Source: Tenebrio molitor (taxonomy: Eukaryota > Arthropoda > Insecta > Coleoptera > Tenebrionidae). Taken from it: DNA of 64,000 nucleotides. Positions 36,175-48,980 of this stretch are shown here, in pieces. The DNA is taken from positions 2,914,001-2,978,000 of the forward strand of contig NC_091049.1 in the NCBI RefSeq assembly GCF_963966145.1. The letters are read 5' to 3'. Every line of letters begins with the position of its first letter. Position 1 is the stretch's first letter. A program made the translations under genes and the position numbers. The notes beneath the pieces are model-generated. The model ran no database searches. It worked only from the letters and a program-made list of their open reading frames with translations, and was not told the DNA's origin.

Positions 36175-38710
36175 CACAAACGAATTTTTAAAAATACCTA
36201 ATTATCTTGAAGACAAAGTTGACATTAAATTATTATCAACAGGAATCCCGCTGCAATCTCATTCTTAAAAGTGTTAAATATGAAAGGGAATCGGGTGACC
36301 CCTCTAGTATTTGGCGAAATATTTTTACAACCGGTTTTACTTGATTGGTGATTAAAAAATACTCAAAATTCCTTGAAATTATCCCAATCACAAACGAATT
36401 AAAAACCCGGATTCCGAATCATTCTTCAATTCCCGCAAAGGTTCTTTAGAGGAATTCGTGTTCCTCAAAAGTACCTTTACGTGATATGCGTTTTAGGAGT
36501 ATGTTCAACTGGAAATGATGTTACAGATTATCCTGGCCCTTCTGAGCCTTTTTAAAAAGAACTAATTTTTTTGAAGACAAAGTTGTCATTAAATTATTAT
36601 CAATAGGAATCCCGCTGCACATCCATTCGTAAAAATGTAAAATATGAAACGGAATCGGGTGACCCTTCTAGTATTTGGCGAAATATTTTTATAACCGATG
36701 TTACTTGATTGGTGATTAAAAAATACTCAAAATTCCTTGAAATTATCCCAATCACAAACGAATAAACAAGCCGGATTCCGAATCATTCTTCAATTCCCGC
36801 AAAGGTACTTTTGGGGAATTCGTGTTCCTTAAAGGTACCTTTACGTGATATCAATTTTAAGGTTATGTTCTGTTGGAAATTGTGTTACAGACTATGCTGG
36901 CCTTTCTGAACCTTTTTAAAAAGTCCTCATTATTTTGAAGACAAAGTTGTCATTAAATTATTATAAATAAGAAGCCCGCTGCAAACCCATTCGTAAAAAT
37001 GTAAAATATGAAACGGAATCGGCTGACCCCTCTAGTATTTGGTGAAATATTTTTATAACCGATTTTACTTGATTGCTGATTAAAAAATACTCAAAATTCC
37101 TTGAAATTATGCCAATCACAAACGAATAAAAAAGCCGGATTCCGAATCATTCTTCAACTCCCGCAAAGGTACTTTTGGGGAATTCGTGTTCCTCAAAAGT
37201 ACCTTTACGTGATATGTGTTTTAGGAGTATGTTTAATTCGAAATGATGTTAGAGACTATGCTGGCCTTTCTGAGCCTTTTTAAAAAGACCTAATTATTTT
37301 GAAGACAAAGTTGTCATTAAATTATTATCAATAGGAATCCCGCTGCACATCCATTCGTAAAAATGTAAAATATGAAACGGAATCGGGTGACCCTTCTAGT
37401 ATTTGGCGAAATATTTTTATAACCGATGTTACTTGATTGGTGATTAAAAAATACTCAAAATTCCTTGAAATTGTCCAAATCACAAACGAATAAAAAACCC
37501 GGATTCCGAATCATTCTTCAATTCCCGCAAAGGTACTTTAGGGGAATTCGTGTTCCTCAAAAGTACCTTTACGTGATATCAATTTTAAGGTTATGTTCTA
37601 TTGGAAATTGTGTTACAGACTATGCTGGCCTTTCTGAATCTTTTTAAAAAGTTCTAATTATTTTGAAGGCAAAGTTGATATTAAATTGTTATCAACAGGA
37701 ATCCGGCTGCAACCCCATTCTTAAAAAGATTATATATGACAGAGAATCGGGTAACCCCTCTTGTATTTGACAAAATATTTTTTACAACCGGTTTTACTTG
37801 ATTGGTGATTAAGAAATACTCAAAATTCCTTGAAATTATCCCAATCACAAACGAATAAACAAGCCGGATTCGGCATCATTCTTCATTTCCCGCAAAGGTA
37901 CTTTTGGGGAATTCGTGTTCCTCAAAAGTACCTTTACGTGATATGCGTTTCAGGAGTATATTCAATTGCAAATGATGTTACAGACTATCCTGGCCTTTTT
38001 GAGCCTTTTCAGAAAGACCTAATTTTGAAGGCAAAGTTGTCATTAAATTATTATCAATAAGAATACCGCTGCAACCCCATTCGTAAAAATGTAAAATATG
38101 AAACGGAATCGGCTGACCCCTCTAGTATTTGGCGAAATATTTTTATAACCGATTTTACTTGAAGGTGATTAAAAAATACTCAAAATTCCTTGAAATTATC
38201 CTATCACAAACGAATTAAAAAGCCGGATTCCGAATCATTCTTCAATTCTCGCAAAGGTACTTTTGGGGAATTCATGTTCTTCAAAAGTACCTTTACGTCA
38301 TATCAATTTTGAGGTTATATAGGTATGTTCTACCGGAAATGATGTTACAGAGTATGTCGGCTTCTCTGAGTCTTTTTAAAAAGACCTAATTATCTTGAAG
38401 GCAATGTTGACATTAAATTATAATCAACAGGAATCCCATTTTAAAAAATATCAAATATGAAATGGAATCCAGTGACTCTTCTAGTATTTGGCGAAATATT
38501 TTTTACAACCGATTTTACTTCATTGGCGATTATTAAACAGTATTAAAAATACTTGCAATTGTCCAAATCACAAACGAATTAAAAAGCACTGATTCCGAAT
38601 ATACCCTCGATTCTCGTAAAGGTACTTTTGGGGAATTCGTGTTCTTCAAAAGTATCTTTACGTGATATCAATTTTTTAAGGTTATGTTCTATTGGAAATG
38701 ATGTTACATA
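36175..38710 (+). repeat. ~364-bp satellite, second array of about seven monomers
   Basis: Same monomer family as 22515-31640; hairpin anchors near 36440, 36803, 37166, 37530, 37896, 38257 and 38620. The last two monomers are visibly more diverged, as expected at an array edge. Confidence 0.93.
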
Positions 38711-38999
38711 AACATGAATTTATATTGTTAAAAAAACAAATCTTGAAGACAAAATTGACCCTAAAATGATATTAGGAACTAAAAATTATAAATAGCAAAT
38801 GGAGTCGACTAACCTTTCGTTTAAAAAGTCTTTTCAAAGTTTTTGATTCAAATCTTTTTTGTAAGTATAGACCACCTCTCCTTGACTTAGATTAAAGATT
38901 GCAAAAGTGGATGAAGTGTCCCTCAATAATTGAAATTTATTTTAATTCTTTACTTGCATTTTTTATTTTCTTAACAGTTTTCACAAAAATAAGTAGAGT

Positions 39000-40460
39000 A
39001 GTTTTTCAAACGGTTGAACGCAAAACGACAAAAAAATATCCTTTCCCGTAAGGGAACAGAAATTCCTTGAAAGCATCATTAGATACATAGTCAATGAAGA
39101 TTATGTACCTAATGAAACTTTCAGGGAGTTTCTGTTTCTCAAAAGTGCCAATTCGTATGTAGGGGGTTGCGGCACAAATTAGTAAGCCAGTTATGAGGAA
39201 AACAAAATTTTTGATTAGCCATTAATGTTGTGACAGTTTTTAAGATGATCGCATCATTTTAAAAAACTTCTACGAGGTTTTGGATTTTGAAAGGAAAGGT
39301 GGAGGGTGAAAATTGAAAAAAAGTTACTGTTTGTTCGTCATTTGAAATTAGACAGTTAAGGTTTGTAGTATTTTGCTTTTTTGTACATAAAAAAAGTTTG
39401 GGGGTTGAAAGGGGGTGGGAGGGTATTTTCTTGTCACACTGTTAACATTAAAACTAAGAATTCTTAGTGTGAACAATCATTGCTAGAAAACAAAAAAATT
39501 ATGGGAGCAAATTTACAAAAGGGGGTAGTTTTTCAAACGGTTGAACGTAAAAGGACAAAAAAATATCATTGCCCTTGATAATAGAGTTTATGTATCTAAT
39601 GATACTTTCAAGGAGTTACGGTTTCTCAAAAGTACCAATTCGTGTGTAGGGGGTTGCGGCACAGATTTGTAAATAAGCCAGTTATAGCAAAACAAAATTT
39701 TTGATTAGCCATTAATGTTGTGACAGTCTTTAAGATGATCGCATTATTTTAAAAAACTTCTACGATATTTTGTATTTTGAAAGGAAAGGTGGAGGGTGAA
39801 AATTGAAAAAAAGTTACTGTTTGTTCGTCATCTGAAATTAGACAGTTAAGGTTTGTAAGTATTTTGCTTTTTCGTACATAAAAAAAGTTTGGGGGTTAAA
39901 AGGGGGTGGGAGGGTATTTTCTTATCAAACTGTTAACATTAAAACTAAGAATTCTTAGTGTGAACAATCAATGCTAAAAAACAAAAAATTTATGGGAGCA
40001 AATTTACAAAAGGGGGTAGTTTTTCAAAGGGTTGAACGTAAAAGGACAAAAAATATCATTGCCCTTGATAATAGAGTTTATGTATCTAATGATACTTTCA
40101 AGGAGTTACGGTTTCTCAAAAGTACCAATTCGTGTGTAGGGGGTTGCGGCACAGATTTGTAAATAAGCCAGTTATGAGCAAAAAAAATGTTTGATTAGCC
40201 ATTAGTGTTGTGACAGTTTTTAAGATGATCACAACACTTTAAAAAACTTTTACGACATTTAGAATTGTGAAAGTAAACGCAGGGGGTGAAAATTAAAAAA
40301 AATACCGTTGATCATTATCCGAAATTAGACAATTAACGTTTGTGGTATTTTGCTTTCACAAACATAAAAAAAGGTTGGAGGGTAACTTCTCATTAAAATT
40401 GTTAACATTAGAACTAAAATTCTTGGGGTGAACGATAAATATTGCAAAAAAATATTGATT
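39000..40460 (+). repeat. ~488-bp tandem repeat, three units
   Basis: Units share ACTTTCAAGGAGTTACGGTT at 39118 (variant), 39604 and 40094, a period of 486-490. Shared parts include TTAAGATGATCGCAT and GGGGGTTGAAAGGGGGTGGG. The third unit is more diverged. A weaker satellite-type hairpin motif (TTTCTCAAAAGTACCAATT) is present in each. 38711-38999 leads in without recognisable content. Confidence 0.88.
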
Positions 40461-40789
40461 ATTATTGGATTTATTTCACACAAAGAGGTAGTTTTACAAA
40501 TTGTTGATTAAAACGGGATGAAGGATATGATTGATCATGTGGAAGAACTTATTTAAAGGCAGATTTTTATTATGCTAAAATAAGAGTAATAATAATAATA
40601 ATAGACATTTTGTCAATTAAAATAAGGGTTGAAAACCAGTTTTATGGCAATGAAATTGCTGTCCATATTTGAAAATAATTTCGTAATGTATTTCACCACC
40701 TAGGGGACAATAGCCTAGTTAAACCCATTACAGTGTCGATACAGTGTTAGTTCATGTAGTGGGCAGCACATCCCAATGAGATCTTGATA

Positions 40790-40900
40790 CCTCAAAGGTA
40801 CCTTTCCGTTGCATGGAATTTCGAGGAGCTCCTCGAAATTCCCAAATTCTCCTCGAAAGTACCATTCCGTGCTAGAAATCTCCTCAAAAGTATCTTTCCC

Positions 40901-40937
<37 letters not shown>
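40790..40937. repeat. Palindromic motif cluster and (TA)n microsatellite
   Basis: A perfect 24-bp palindrome lies at 40817-40840 (left half AATTTCGAGGAG). Around it are CAAAGGTACCTTTCCG, CTCGAAAGTACC and CTCAAAAGTATC, all hairpin-half relatives of the satellite motif. A pure TA run of about 36 bases follows at 40901-40936. Confidence 0.75.
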
Positions 40938-40938
<1 letters not shown>

Positions 40939-41609
40939 TACATTTTCATCGCTAAGGCTTCCGTTATACTCGCGGGCGCTCAAGCCTCCACTACACCTGA
41001 TGCACATATAAAGAACTAAAAGCATAATTTCACATAAGGGGAGAGTCGGTAACAAAGGTTTCTAAAGAGGGGTAACAATTTCCTCTAATATTTTAGATTG
41101 TATGATTCGATCGCTCTCACCTCCTACAATATATTACATTATTTCGATGCTGTGACTTCCGGCGCTGTTGCCACTCCTTTCACGCTAAAAATAGATTTAA
41201 GATGTTTTGTATATGATGAAATAGGTTTATTAACGGCAAACAATACCATTTAACAGTGGAGAACAAATAAAGAAAGAACCAAATACAATAACTTCAATAA
41301 CATAACTAAAACAATAGATACGCGTGACAACTCCCTAAACAGCGTTTCTTAAACTAATTTTAAAACAATTATATTTAATATTATAAAATTCAACATTATG
41401 AGAATGTGAATTAACATTCCTGCAGATTCTAGATAAAGGCGACCTTAACCCATAGTTGGTTCTATGATACGGAACAACTAACAGATGTACACTTCTGAAA
41501 TTACATTGAGGCACATGAAGTAAAAATAAGCCTAAGATTGACGAACATGTAATCATATAATTAATTACTTTAAAAAAGAAGCATAAATCCAATTGAATGC
41601 GTCTGGATC
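40938..41609. other. Spacer, no gene seen
   Basis: Short open frames only; no repeat structure recognised. Confidence 0.45.
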
Positions 41610-41612
41610 TTA

Positions 41613-41869
41613 GTGCTTATTCACAATGGACATAAGACATAAGAAATACATAAGAGATACCTAAGAATAATTTGTAAATTTGGGCAATTGGAAAATAATT
41701 TATGTGTCCATATAACACGAATATGATTCTTTATGCCTTTGTGTTCACAACAGTAATGTTCACTGAGGTCACTTCTCGTAAATTACGTAAAAATTAATAG
41801 TATACACACTGCATGTATCATGAATTTCTTATGCCTTATGTCAAGCTTATGTCCATTGTGAATAAGCAC
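41613..41869. mobile_element. 257-bp MITE, TTA duplication (Harbinger-like)
   Basis: GTGCTTATTCACAATGGACA is repeated inverted at the right end. TTA lies on both sides (41610-41612 and 41870-41872). A three-base TTA/TAA duplication is usual for PIF/Harbinger elements. Confidence 0.78.
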
Positions 41870-42189
41870 TTAAAGTACTTAAACCAAAATAAGCCAATAT
41901 ATTATGGGTTGTAATACCACGAGAGCTCTGAAATGATCGATTTTTAACACGAAAGCTCTCCTAGGTAACAACGACTGTTATTTTGGCAGTATTAATTGGT
42001 GGAGGGAAATTATGTCAAAGTGACACAAGTGGTTAACTTTTGAGAGCTTGAGTGTTAAAACAGATCATTTCAAGAGCTAGAGTGTAATTCGGTTGATTAT
42101 TTCATGAATTAAATAGTACCATTTGACAACAGTATTTATTTTATTACTTTAGCAATAGGATTGAAAACATCTGAGAAAACTACTTGACG

Positions 42190-42375
42190 AATTATCGAAT
42201 TGTCAGTTATAATACCACGAGTAGTCAAAGATTGTCGAATATTTTTGTGGTGGTATCACGAATGGTCATTCGCTTTATGAACACCATGAGTGCGTAGCAC
42301 GAATGGTGTTCAAAAGCGTAATGACCATAAGTGATACCATCGGAAAAATATTCTACTATCTTTGACTACGAGTTG
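42190..42375. mobile_element. Palindromic MITE, ~185 bp
   Basis: AATACCACGAGTAGTCAAAG on the left is mirrored by CTTTGACTACGAGTTGTATT on the right, and GTGGTATCACGAATGGTCAT by ATGACCATAAGTGATACCAT. Boundaries are approximate. 41870-42189 before it shows no gene. Confidence 0.65.
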
Positions 42376-42684
42376 TATTCGACAGACTATTCAATGAACC
42401 AAATCAATGATTAAAATAAAAATTTTCAAAGCTAGTTCGCAAATCTGCGTTACACATGACTTCATTGTTCAGTTAACTTCGTCAGAAAGTAATAATTTCT
42501 TTGAATAAAAATAATAATCAAGGTTTGTTTAAAATATTCACCTCGACCACTAGTGGAATAGTCAGTTATATTTTCACTAGTGGAATATTCGCTGGAATTT
42601 TCTGTTGCTAGGCTACGAAAGTACATGTCTGCTATTTTATTGGTTAATATTTGAAAAATAACAGGTGAATTGAATAGTCATTAG

Positions 42685-43376
42685 TAATACAACGAGAGGG
42701 TACGAAATTGCCGGAAATTTTCGATCTAATGAGATCGAACGAGTATTTGTTTTGACGACAATTTACCACGAGTGAGCGTAGCGAACGAGTGGAAATTGTC
42801 TAAGAAACAAATACGAGTAAAATGAGGAGAAACATTTCCCGCAATTTCGTACCATCGAGTTGTATTCGGCAGGACAATTCCACGAAAGAAAATTTCATCT
42901 TCAACTTTTACACAATTTTTTTAATTTATACGTAGTCTAATGACTATCAAAGCGTTAGTTAGCTTAGTTGAAAACAACAAAAATTTTACTGTGAATCAAA
43001 AATGAGTTTGGTAAAATTCGAGGAAGGAGGAGAAAATTACAGCGACAATTCCACTCGGAAAATTTCAACCAATCAGCTTGTAGTATTTTGAATCATTGGA
43101 CCAATTAGGAATGAATTACACCGATAATTTAGCATGGTCCTAAAATTATCGAAAAATTATCGCTGTAATTTTTTCCTCCTTCCTCTAAACTCATTTTTGA
43201 TCCACAGTAAAATTTTTATTATTTTCAACTAAATTAACTTGAGAGTCATAAGACTACGTATAAATTAAAAAAATTGCGTAAAAGTTGAAAATGAAATTTT
43301 CTTTCGTGGAATTGTCATGCCGAATACAACTCGATCGAAAAAATTTCCGGCAATTTCGTACCCTCTCGTTGTATTA
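42685..43376. mobile_element. Large palindromic element, ~690 bp
   Basis: Arms 42685-43080 and 43100-43376 are inverted copies: AATACAACGAGAGGGTACGA starts the left arm and its complement ends the right arm. The centre (about 43018-43190) recurs alone at 43925-44072. 42376-42684 before it shows no gene. Confidence 0.75.
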
Positions 43377-45110
43377 TAATAATAATAATAATAATAGACT
43401 TTATTTTTCACCAAAAAAAAAAAAAACAAAGATAATACATCACAAAATAAAAAAGTATCCTATTAAATGGTAAGAATAAGGAGGCGGAGTCTAGCTATAG
43501 CTACTCCACTCAACCTCCATTATAAAAAAAAAGGAAAAATAGACTATATACCTAATTATACTTTGTACTAAGTTATTTGAAATAAATAATATTAAGAAAG
43601 AAAAAGAAACTGCAACTTAAATTCAATAACAATTAACAAATGAAGGCCACTACATATGGATAATAAGATTAAACAGATGAATGTACATTACTGATCATCT
43701 AGTAAATGGGCCTTATATTTTCTCTTGAATTTCTTTTGATCCAGAGATCTCAGATCTCTGGGAACATCGTTGTATAACAATATGGCGTTATAGCTGAAAG
43801 ACCTCTCAAACATGGTTGTCGAATGAATCGGAATTGTTAAGGCAGATTTTCGTCTGATATTGACATTATGAACTTCAAAACGTCTTATGAAATTGCAAGA
43901 CAGAGGCAACTGTATTACTAATGATAATTTGAGGAAGGAGGAGGTGATTACAGCGACAATTTTTCGATAATTTTAGGACCATGCTAAATTATCGGTGTAA
44001 TTCGTTCCTAATTGGTCCAATGATTCAAAATACTACAATCTGATTGGTTGAAATTTTCCGAGTGGAATTGTCACTATAATCCAAAAAATAAAGTCTTACG
44101 ATTGGTCGAAAACGATGATGAATAAAATAATCATAGTTATTTCTATCAAAATGAATGTGACATTTATAGCAGGCAAATTTTATAAATTTTCTCTGAATTT
44201 TTTCAATTCTGTGAATAGCATTTTGATACAGCGGACACCATATTATAGTGTTGTATTCCAAATTAGACCGTACAAGTGCATTATATAGCAACACAAGTGC
44301 TTTCAGGTTGTCAAACTCACTACACTGATGAACCATGAAGCCTAACATTTTGTTTGAGTTCTTGACAATTTTTTCAATATGCGAGCAAAAAGTAAGTTTA
44401 CTATCGAGTATTGTTCCTAGGTCACTAATTTGAAACAAACATTCTAAAGCACTATTATGAATATAATAAGATGGAAGGGTAATAATTTTCTTTCTAGAGT
44501 AACGAATTACTTTGCACTTGGAGATATTAAGTTCTAGACCATTGGACTCACACCATGAAACCACTCGACCACAAATCATCCTGAATTCGTACACAATCAG
44601 ATCTAATGTTGTAAAAAAGTTCTAAATCATCAGTGTACAGCAGAAACAAGCTATCTTTAATAACATTCTTTATATCATTAATGAATATCGAAAACAACAC
44701 AGGGCCCAAATGAGATCCCTGAGGAACTCCAGAAGTCACTCTAATTTCCCTGGATCTATGTGAAATAATGCGCACTTTCTGTTTATGATTTCTTAGATAA
44801 GAGTTGATCCAAGACAACAGTGGATCACCAATTCCCACAATGGAAAGTTTGAGACACAATTTAGATATATCAACTCGATCAAACGCTTTTTTTAAATCAG
44901 CGTAAATACAATCTACTTCCATATTTTTTTCAAAACAATTGATCACATATTCCGTAAGAACAAATACATTTTTGTAGTTGATTTACCCTTCAAAAATCCA
45001 TGTTGTTCATCAATAATAATATTTTTAACAGTATTAGTTATGACGTCGCTAACAATAGAGCCTAATATTTTAGAAAAAACACTCATTATATGTACTAATA
45101 CCTTTTTTTT
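43377..45110 (-). pseudogene. Non-LTR retrotransposon fragment (CR1/Jockey-like reverse transcriptase)
   Basis: Minus strand. The reverse transcriptase reads EQHGFLKGKST, CIYADLKKAFDRVD, SGVPQGSHLGPVLFSIFIND and YTDDLELF (YxDD catalytic box), then SWCESNGLELNISKCKV, and later NDVPRDLRSLDQKKFKRK near the C-terminus. Frame changes fall near 44950 and 44570. The 5' part (endonuclease) is missing beyond about 45110. A MITE fragment (43925-44072) interrupts the C-terminal part. The 3' end has AATAAAGTC followed by a short TAT/ATT microsatellite tail (43376-43398), as several non-LTR clades have. Dead, 5'-truncated copy. Confidence 0.82.
43925..44072 (-). mobile_element. MITE fragment inside the non-LTR element
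   Basis: Inverted partial copy of 43018-43190 (GAGGAAGGAGGAG through CCAATCAG). It breaks the C-terminal reading frame of the retrotransposon. Confidence 0.7.
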
Positions 45111-45373
45111 TTCACCACATTCTTGGTATATTTGAGGAGGTAAATCGACAACGATTAAAACCGCTGCGCCGGAAATAAAGAGAAGTCAAAGTAAAAAGTT
45201 TATTTTCAGATAAAATAAAGATAAATCTCCAACTAAAAAACTCTAACATTTGCCACAAACTTAGAAACTAATCGATTATACTTAACAGTTATAAATAAAT
45301 GAAAATTAACAGATGATTTCTACAAATCGCACTGAATTATTGAGTAAGGGTGTTCCAAATGATAAAATAATTG

Positions 45374-48365
45374 CTATTTATTCTTTTGGTTGAGTTTCAT
45401 TAAATGCTGAAGTTTTGATTTGACTACAATAGGGTCTCTGGAAATGCAGTTATTATCCAAAAATTTTCGGATTTCTTCCGTCGGCGGATATATGTTTTTG
45501 GTCAAATATTTAGAAAACGCCTTTTTCAACAGAGACACCTCTTTTGGAGACCACCCTGGAAAAATACACAGTTAATAATCTCGGATTCTTTTTGTTGCCT
45601 GAATTGTTAGAAATTTTTGAATGAATATTAGTTTATCGCAAACGAAGGATATTATAGAACTTAGGTAAATTATACGTTTTAGTTCTTACCCTTTCTTTTA
45701 TTTCCATCTCCACCAGATCCTCCAGCCACATTTCTCTTTGCAACAGTCTGTTTCCCCTTGCTTCTTGCCCTGGATTCATCTTCGCTCATTGAACTGTTAT
45801 CTTCTTCACTGTTTATGTTCTTTTTTCCAGTACGTCTTTTTACATTCTCTTCTACATCTTTCTTTACAGTTCTGATTGGTTTTTTTCGCTCTCTAATAGT
45901 GATTTTAAGATCTTCCGTTCCTTCCTCCATTATCGAGCCAATTTCGTCATTATCCGCTGTAAATATCAAATTTGCATTTATCATCAAATATTTTATTATG
46001 TTCTTACTACCATTGTCAACACAAATTTTTATTTCCCTTTGTCTCTTCTCACACAATTTTTCTTTATTTGGTGGACAACTAGACTCTTCACTATTTAAGT
46101 GATCTTCTTTGGTAAAATTTCCCAAATTCTTTTCAGGTTCTTCTTCGTCGCTTCCATCTTTTTCCATATCTTCAACAATTTCCTCGTTACGTACCCCATC
46201 GTCGTAATGGCTCTTCAACACCTTTAAATCGTTTTCATCGGCATATTTAAAATCAATGTCGATTTCTGACAAAGATTTACCTTTGTGTTCTACGGGCACA
46301 CCATTTTCGATCATCAGCAACAATTTTGACACCTTCGCGGTCTGATAAACATCTACAGGAAGTCTGAAAAATAACAAATCAAAAAAACTAAATTAGAGGA
46401 TTTCCAGAATCTTACTCATAAAACTCTTCATGAGTTTTTACTGTGTGCCCCATGAAATCGGAAAACTGTTTGATATCGCTTTTCGAGAGATTCAAGATTT
46501 GCATTACCGTAGCAATTTGTTTTCTCAGACGGTTACTAGTAATGGCAGCAGGGTTTTCCAAGGACATTCGTTTAGTGAGGTTTCGAATTGCCAAGTCTCC
46601 TTTTCCCCACTTCACCTTAATTGTGTCCTGGGATAGAAAAGAGGTAGTCGTTCTCCTCGCAAAAATACTTGTGTCTATGTTTCAAAATCACTTGTATGAA
46701 TTCATCAATGTCCTCAGGTATTAGGACTACCACTGCTCGAGATCCTTTACCACTATTCAGCACCCTCCTGTAACGCGTTGCCAGAACTTTCTCAGTCGCC
46801 GACAGCGCATCTTCAAAATCTTTGAAATTGCTCTTTTGGTCATTCTTGTAGTCCGATATTTTCATATACTGTACATCACCAATTCTTCTTCTATTAAAAA
46901 TGATGAGTAATGATAGGACACATTGCACAAGAATTTTGTAGTCATTTTCTGTATCTTTATCGTCTTTGAAAGCTGCAACACTCTTCTTAGTGATATTATA
47001 AGTCTCCTCTCTGAACAGCTTGATATCAGATACCAGTGGAATCAATAGTGGCTTGTTCCATTTCTTCTCATGTAGATCCTTGTTTGCCAAAGAGGCCATT
47101 TCAATGTTCCACCTGGAGACTATTAAATGCTTCATATTCTTAACATCCTTGAGAAAAATTGTTTTATCACTGTGGGTTCTCGACTTAAATCCTTTCGTAT
47201 CTTTTAAAGCTAAATGATACAGCTCATCACAAAGCAGTTTCAGATTGCCTCCGAAATGCAATGCCAAGCTAGGTGCAGCGAATTTTTTTTTGGAAGCATC
47301 GTAACCAGCTAAATTTCTCGCTGCAGTTACAATAGTGTCAAAATAACAAGGACGAAGTAAGTTTTGCATCTCGATTTTTAGATTGTTCATAAGCTTACGG
47401 CACTCTGTTAGTAACCTTCCAAATTCCCTCATTTTGTTGCTACACGTATAGACACTCTTTTCCTTCTTGTGTTTCTTCAGATACGAGTTTCCAAAATAGG
47501 TTATCAACAAATCTTTTTTCGCAGCAAATGCAATGTCATCCCCTCTCATCATATCAAACACTTTTTCCTTCACTTCCAATCGAGCTACGGCATCTGTTCG
47601 GTCCAGCTCGCACGCCGTGAATGTTTGTGATTTCGAAACAGCGCTAGCGGTAGAAACAGTTTCCTTATGTATTTCGCGAGTGCATAATTTTACATGCCTC
47701 CTCAGATAAGATTTTTTATACAAACCCTTGCACCGTGTGCATGGATAAAACAGAGGGTTCTGGTCCTGGCTTTTGTTGTCGTCATTCAAATTCCTACGTG
47801 CAGGCCTAATATCACCGTCGAGATAATTTTCGAAGTGAGTCTCTTTTCTTAATGCTGCTATTGCCTTTTTCCTTCCCTTGCTATTTAAAGGCTCTCTCAA
47901 AATTTTTGTTACCTCCTTTTCACTGGAATGCCGTCTCATAAGATGCCGGACAAAATTTTTAGAAATGATATCTTCTGCGCAAAAGGTACATTTTACGAAG
48001 CGGGTTTTCAAAAGCTTTGCTTCCTTGATTCGACTGGATAAGAACTTGGCACCTTGCGACTCATTTACATTTGGTTTGTTAACTTGGATGTTTTGCAAAA
48101 TGATAATATTTGAATTTTTCTCAACTTCCGGTTCCACCCAAATATACTCTTTATCATGTATTTCCTTTTCTACAGCGACGTCATAATCATCACTGTCAGT
48201 CTCGCTTATGACTAACTCATCGCTGTCAATTTGAAAATCTTTATCCTTTATGTCGTCATCAAAAAACGTTGAAGAAGCATCTGACTGATCTGCTTCTGCA
48301 TGGTTTTGCTGTGTTATCAAGAAGGCATTTGAATCTTCCGCGTCATGCATCTGGAAACAAGGCAT
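45374..48365 (-). CDS. Zinc-finger / tyrosine-recombinase-like / SANT-like protein gene, one frameshift
   Basis: Multi-exon gene on the minus strand: 48365 to about 46416, then 46363-45690 and 45555-45374, with good GT-AG sites. Domains: acidic N-terminus (about 1-80); C2H2-type finger C126,C129,H141,H146; C2HC finger C209,C212,H224,C228; a helical region; a box I-like FNRRRIGDVQ (about 490-499). Then come SNRLRKQ (box II region, His replaced) and MGHTVKTHEEFYE, with the GH and Tyr expected of tyrosine recombinases. A charged linker (about 46360-45700) follows, then a C-terminal WSPKEVSLLKKAFSKYL SANT/Myb-like segment. One extra base near 46622-46626 shifts the frame between IPG and TIKVKWGKGD; the rest is open. 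An alternative start could use the TTTCCAG acceptor at 48351. It is known in many multi-copy arthropod and fish proteins; whether it is an active element, a domesticated gene or a young pseudogene is open. Confidence 0.75.
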
Positions 48366-48557
48366 TGCAATTTATTTTCTAGAGATTTCAACTTTTATTT
48401 GAAACAGTCAATTTTTTTCTGGAAATTCCTTAATAACCTAATACCCTAATAACGCTCATACTTACTACATTTTAAAACCTGACACGATTGGTAAATTTTT
48501 ACAATTGTTTTTTAATAATAAAATCCACAATGCTATAGAAAAAAATAGAATATTATA

Positions 48558-48980
48558 CAGGGTGTTAGATAAATGTCCTGCCAAACTTTAACCGCGAGCT
48601 ACTAGCTTCATGTAGAACTCGGAAAAAATATTTAAAAAATTCTGTCAAAAAATAAATTGACATTTAATTTTTGAGGTACAATTTTTTTTTTATTACTTTT
48701 ATTCTTCTACGTTGTCCCACAACCTCGTAGGTAAAATTTCGGCACATTTTAAAAATACACCCTGTATTTCATATTTTATAAAACGTACACCAATGCGGTT
48801 TTCTTGTTTTTAGCATATTTCCTCGAGGTTACTTCGCATTGGCGTACGCTTTACAAAATATGATATACCTACAGGTGTATTTTAAAAATATGCCGAAATT
48901 TTACCTACGAGGTTGTGGGACAACGTAGAAGACTAAAAGCAGTTAATTAAAGTTTGGCAGGACATTTACCTAACACTCTG
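48558..48980. mobile_element. 423-bp fold-back MITE, TA duplication
   Basis: CAGGGTGTTAGATAAATGTC on the left, inverted CAGAGTGTTAGGTAAATGTC on the right. TA at 48556-48557 and 48981-48982. Nearly the whole element is a palindrome (GTTGTCCCACAACCTCGTAG is answered by its complement). 48366-48557 before it shows no gene. Confidence 0.88.

Noticed and set aside
22746..38060. Series of ~60-81-codon open frames in the satellite (for example KLSQTQTNK...PQRYFWG)
   Set aside because: They start with TTG, not ATG, recur once per monomer and follow the repeat period; they are shadows of a satellite, not genes.
40784..41055. Open frames through the TA microsatellite
   Set aside because: Tyr-Ile runs are produced by the TA repeat itself.
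46617..46626. Programmed ribosomal frameshift in the recombinase gene
   Set aside because: No slippery heptamer or downstream structure is apparent; an indel is simpler.
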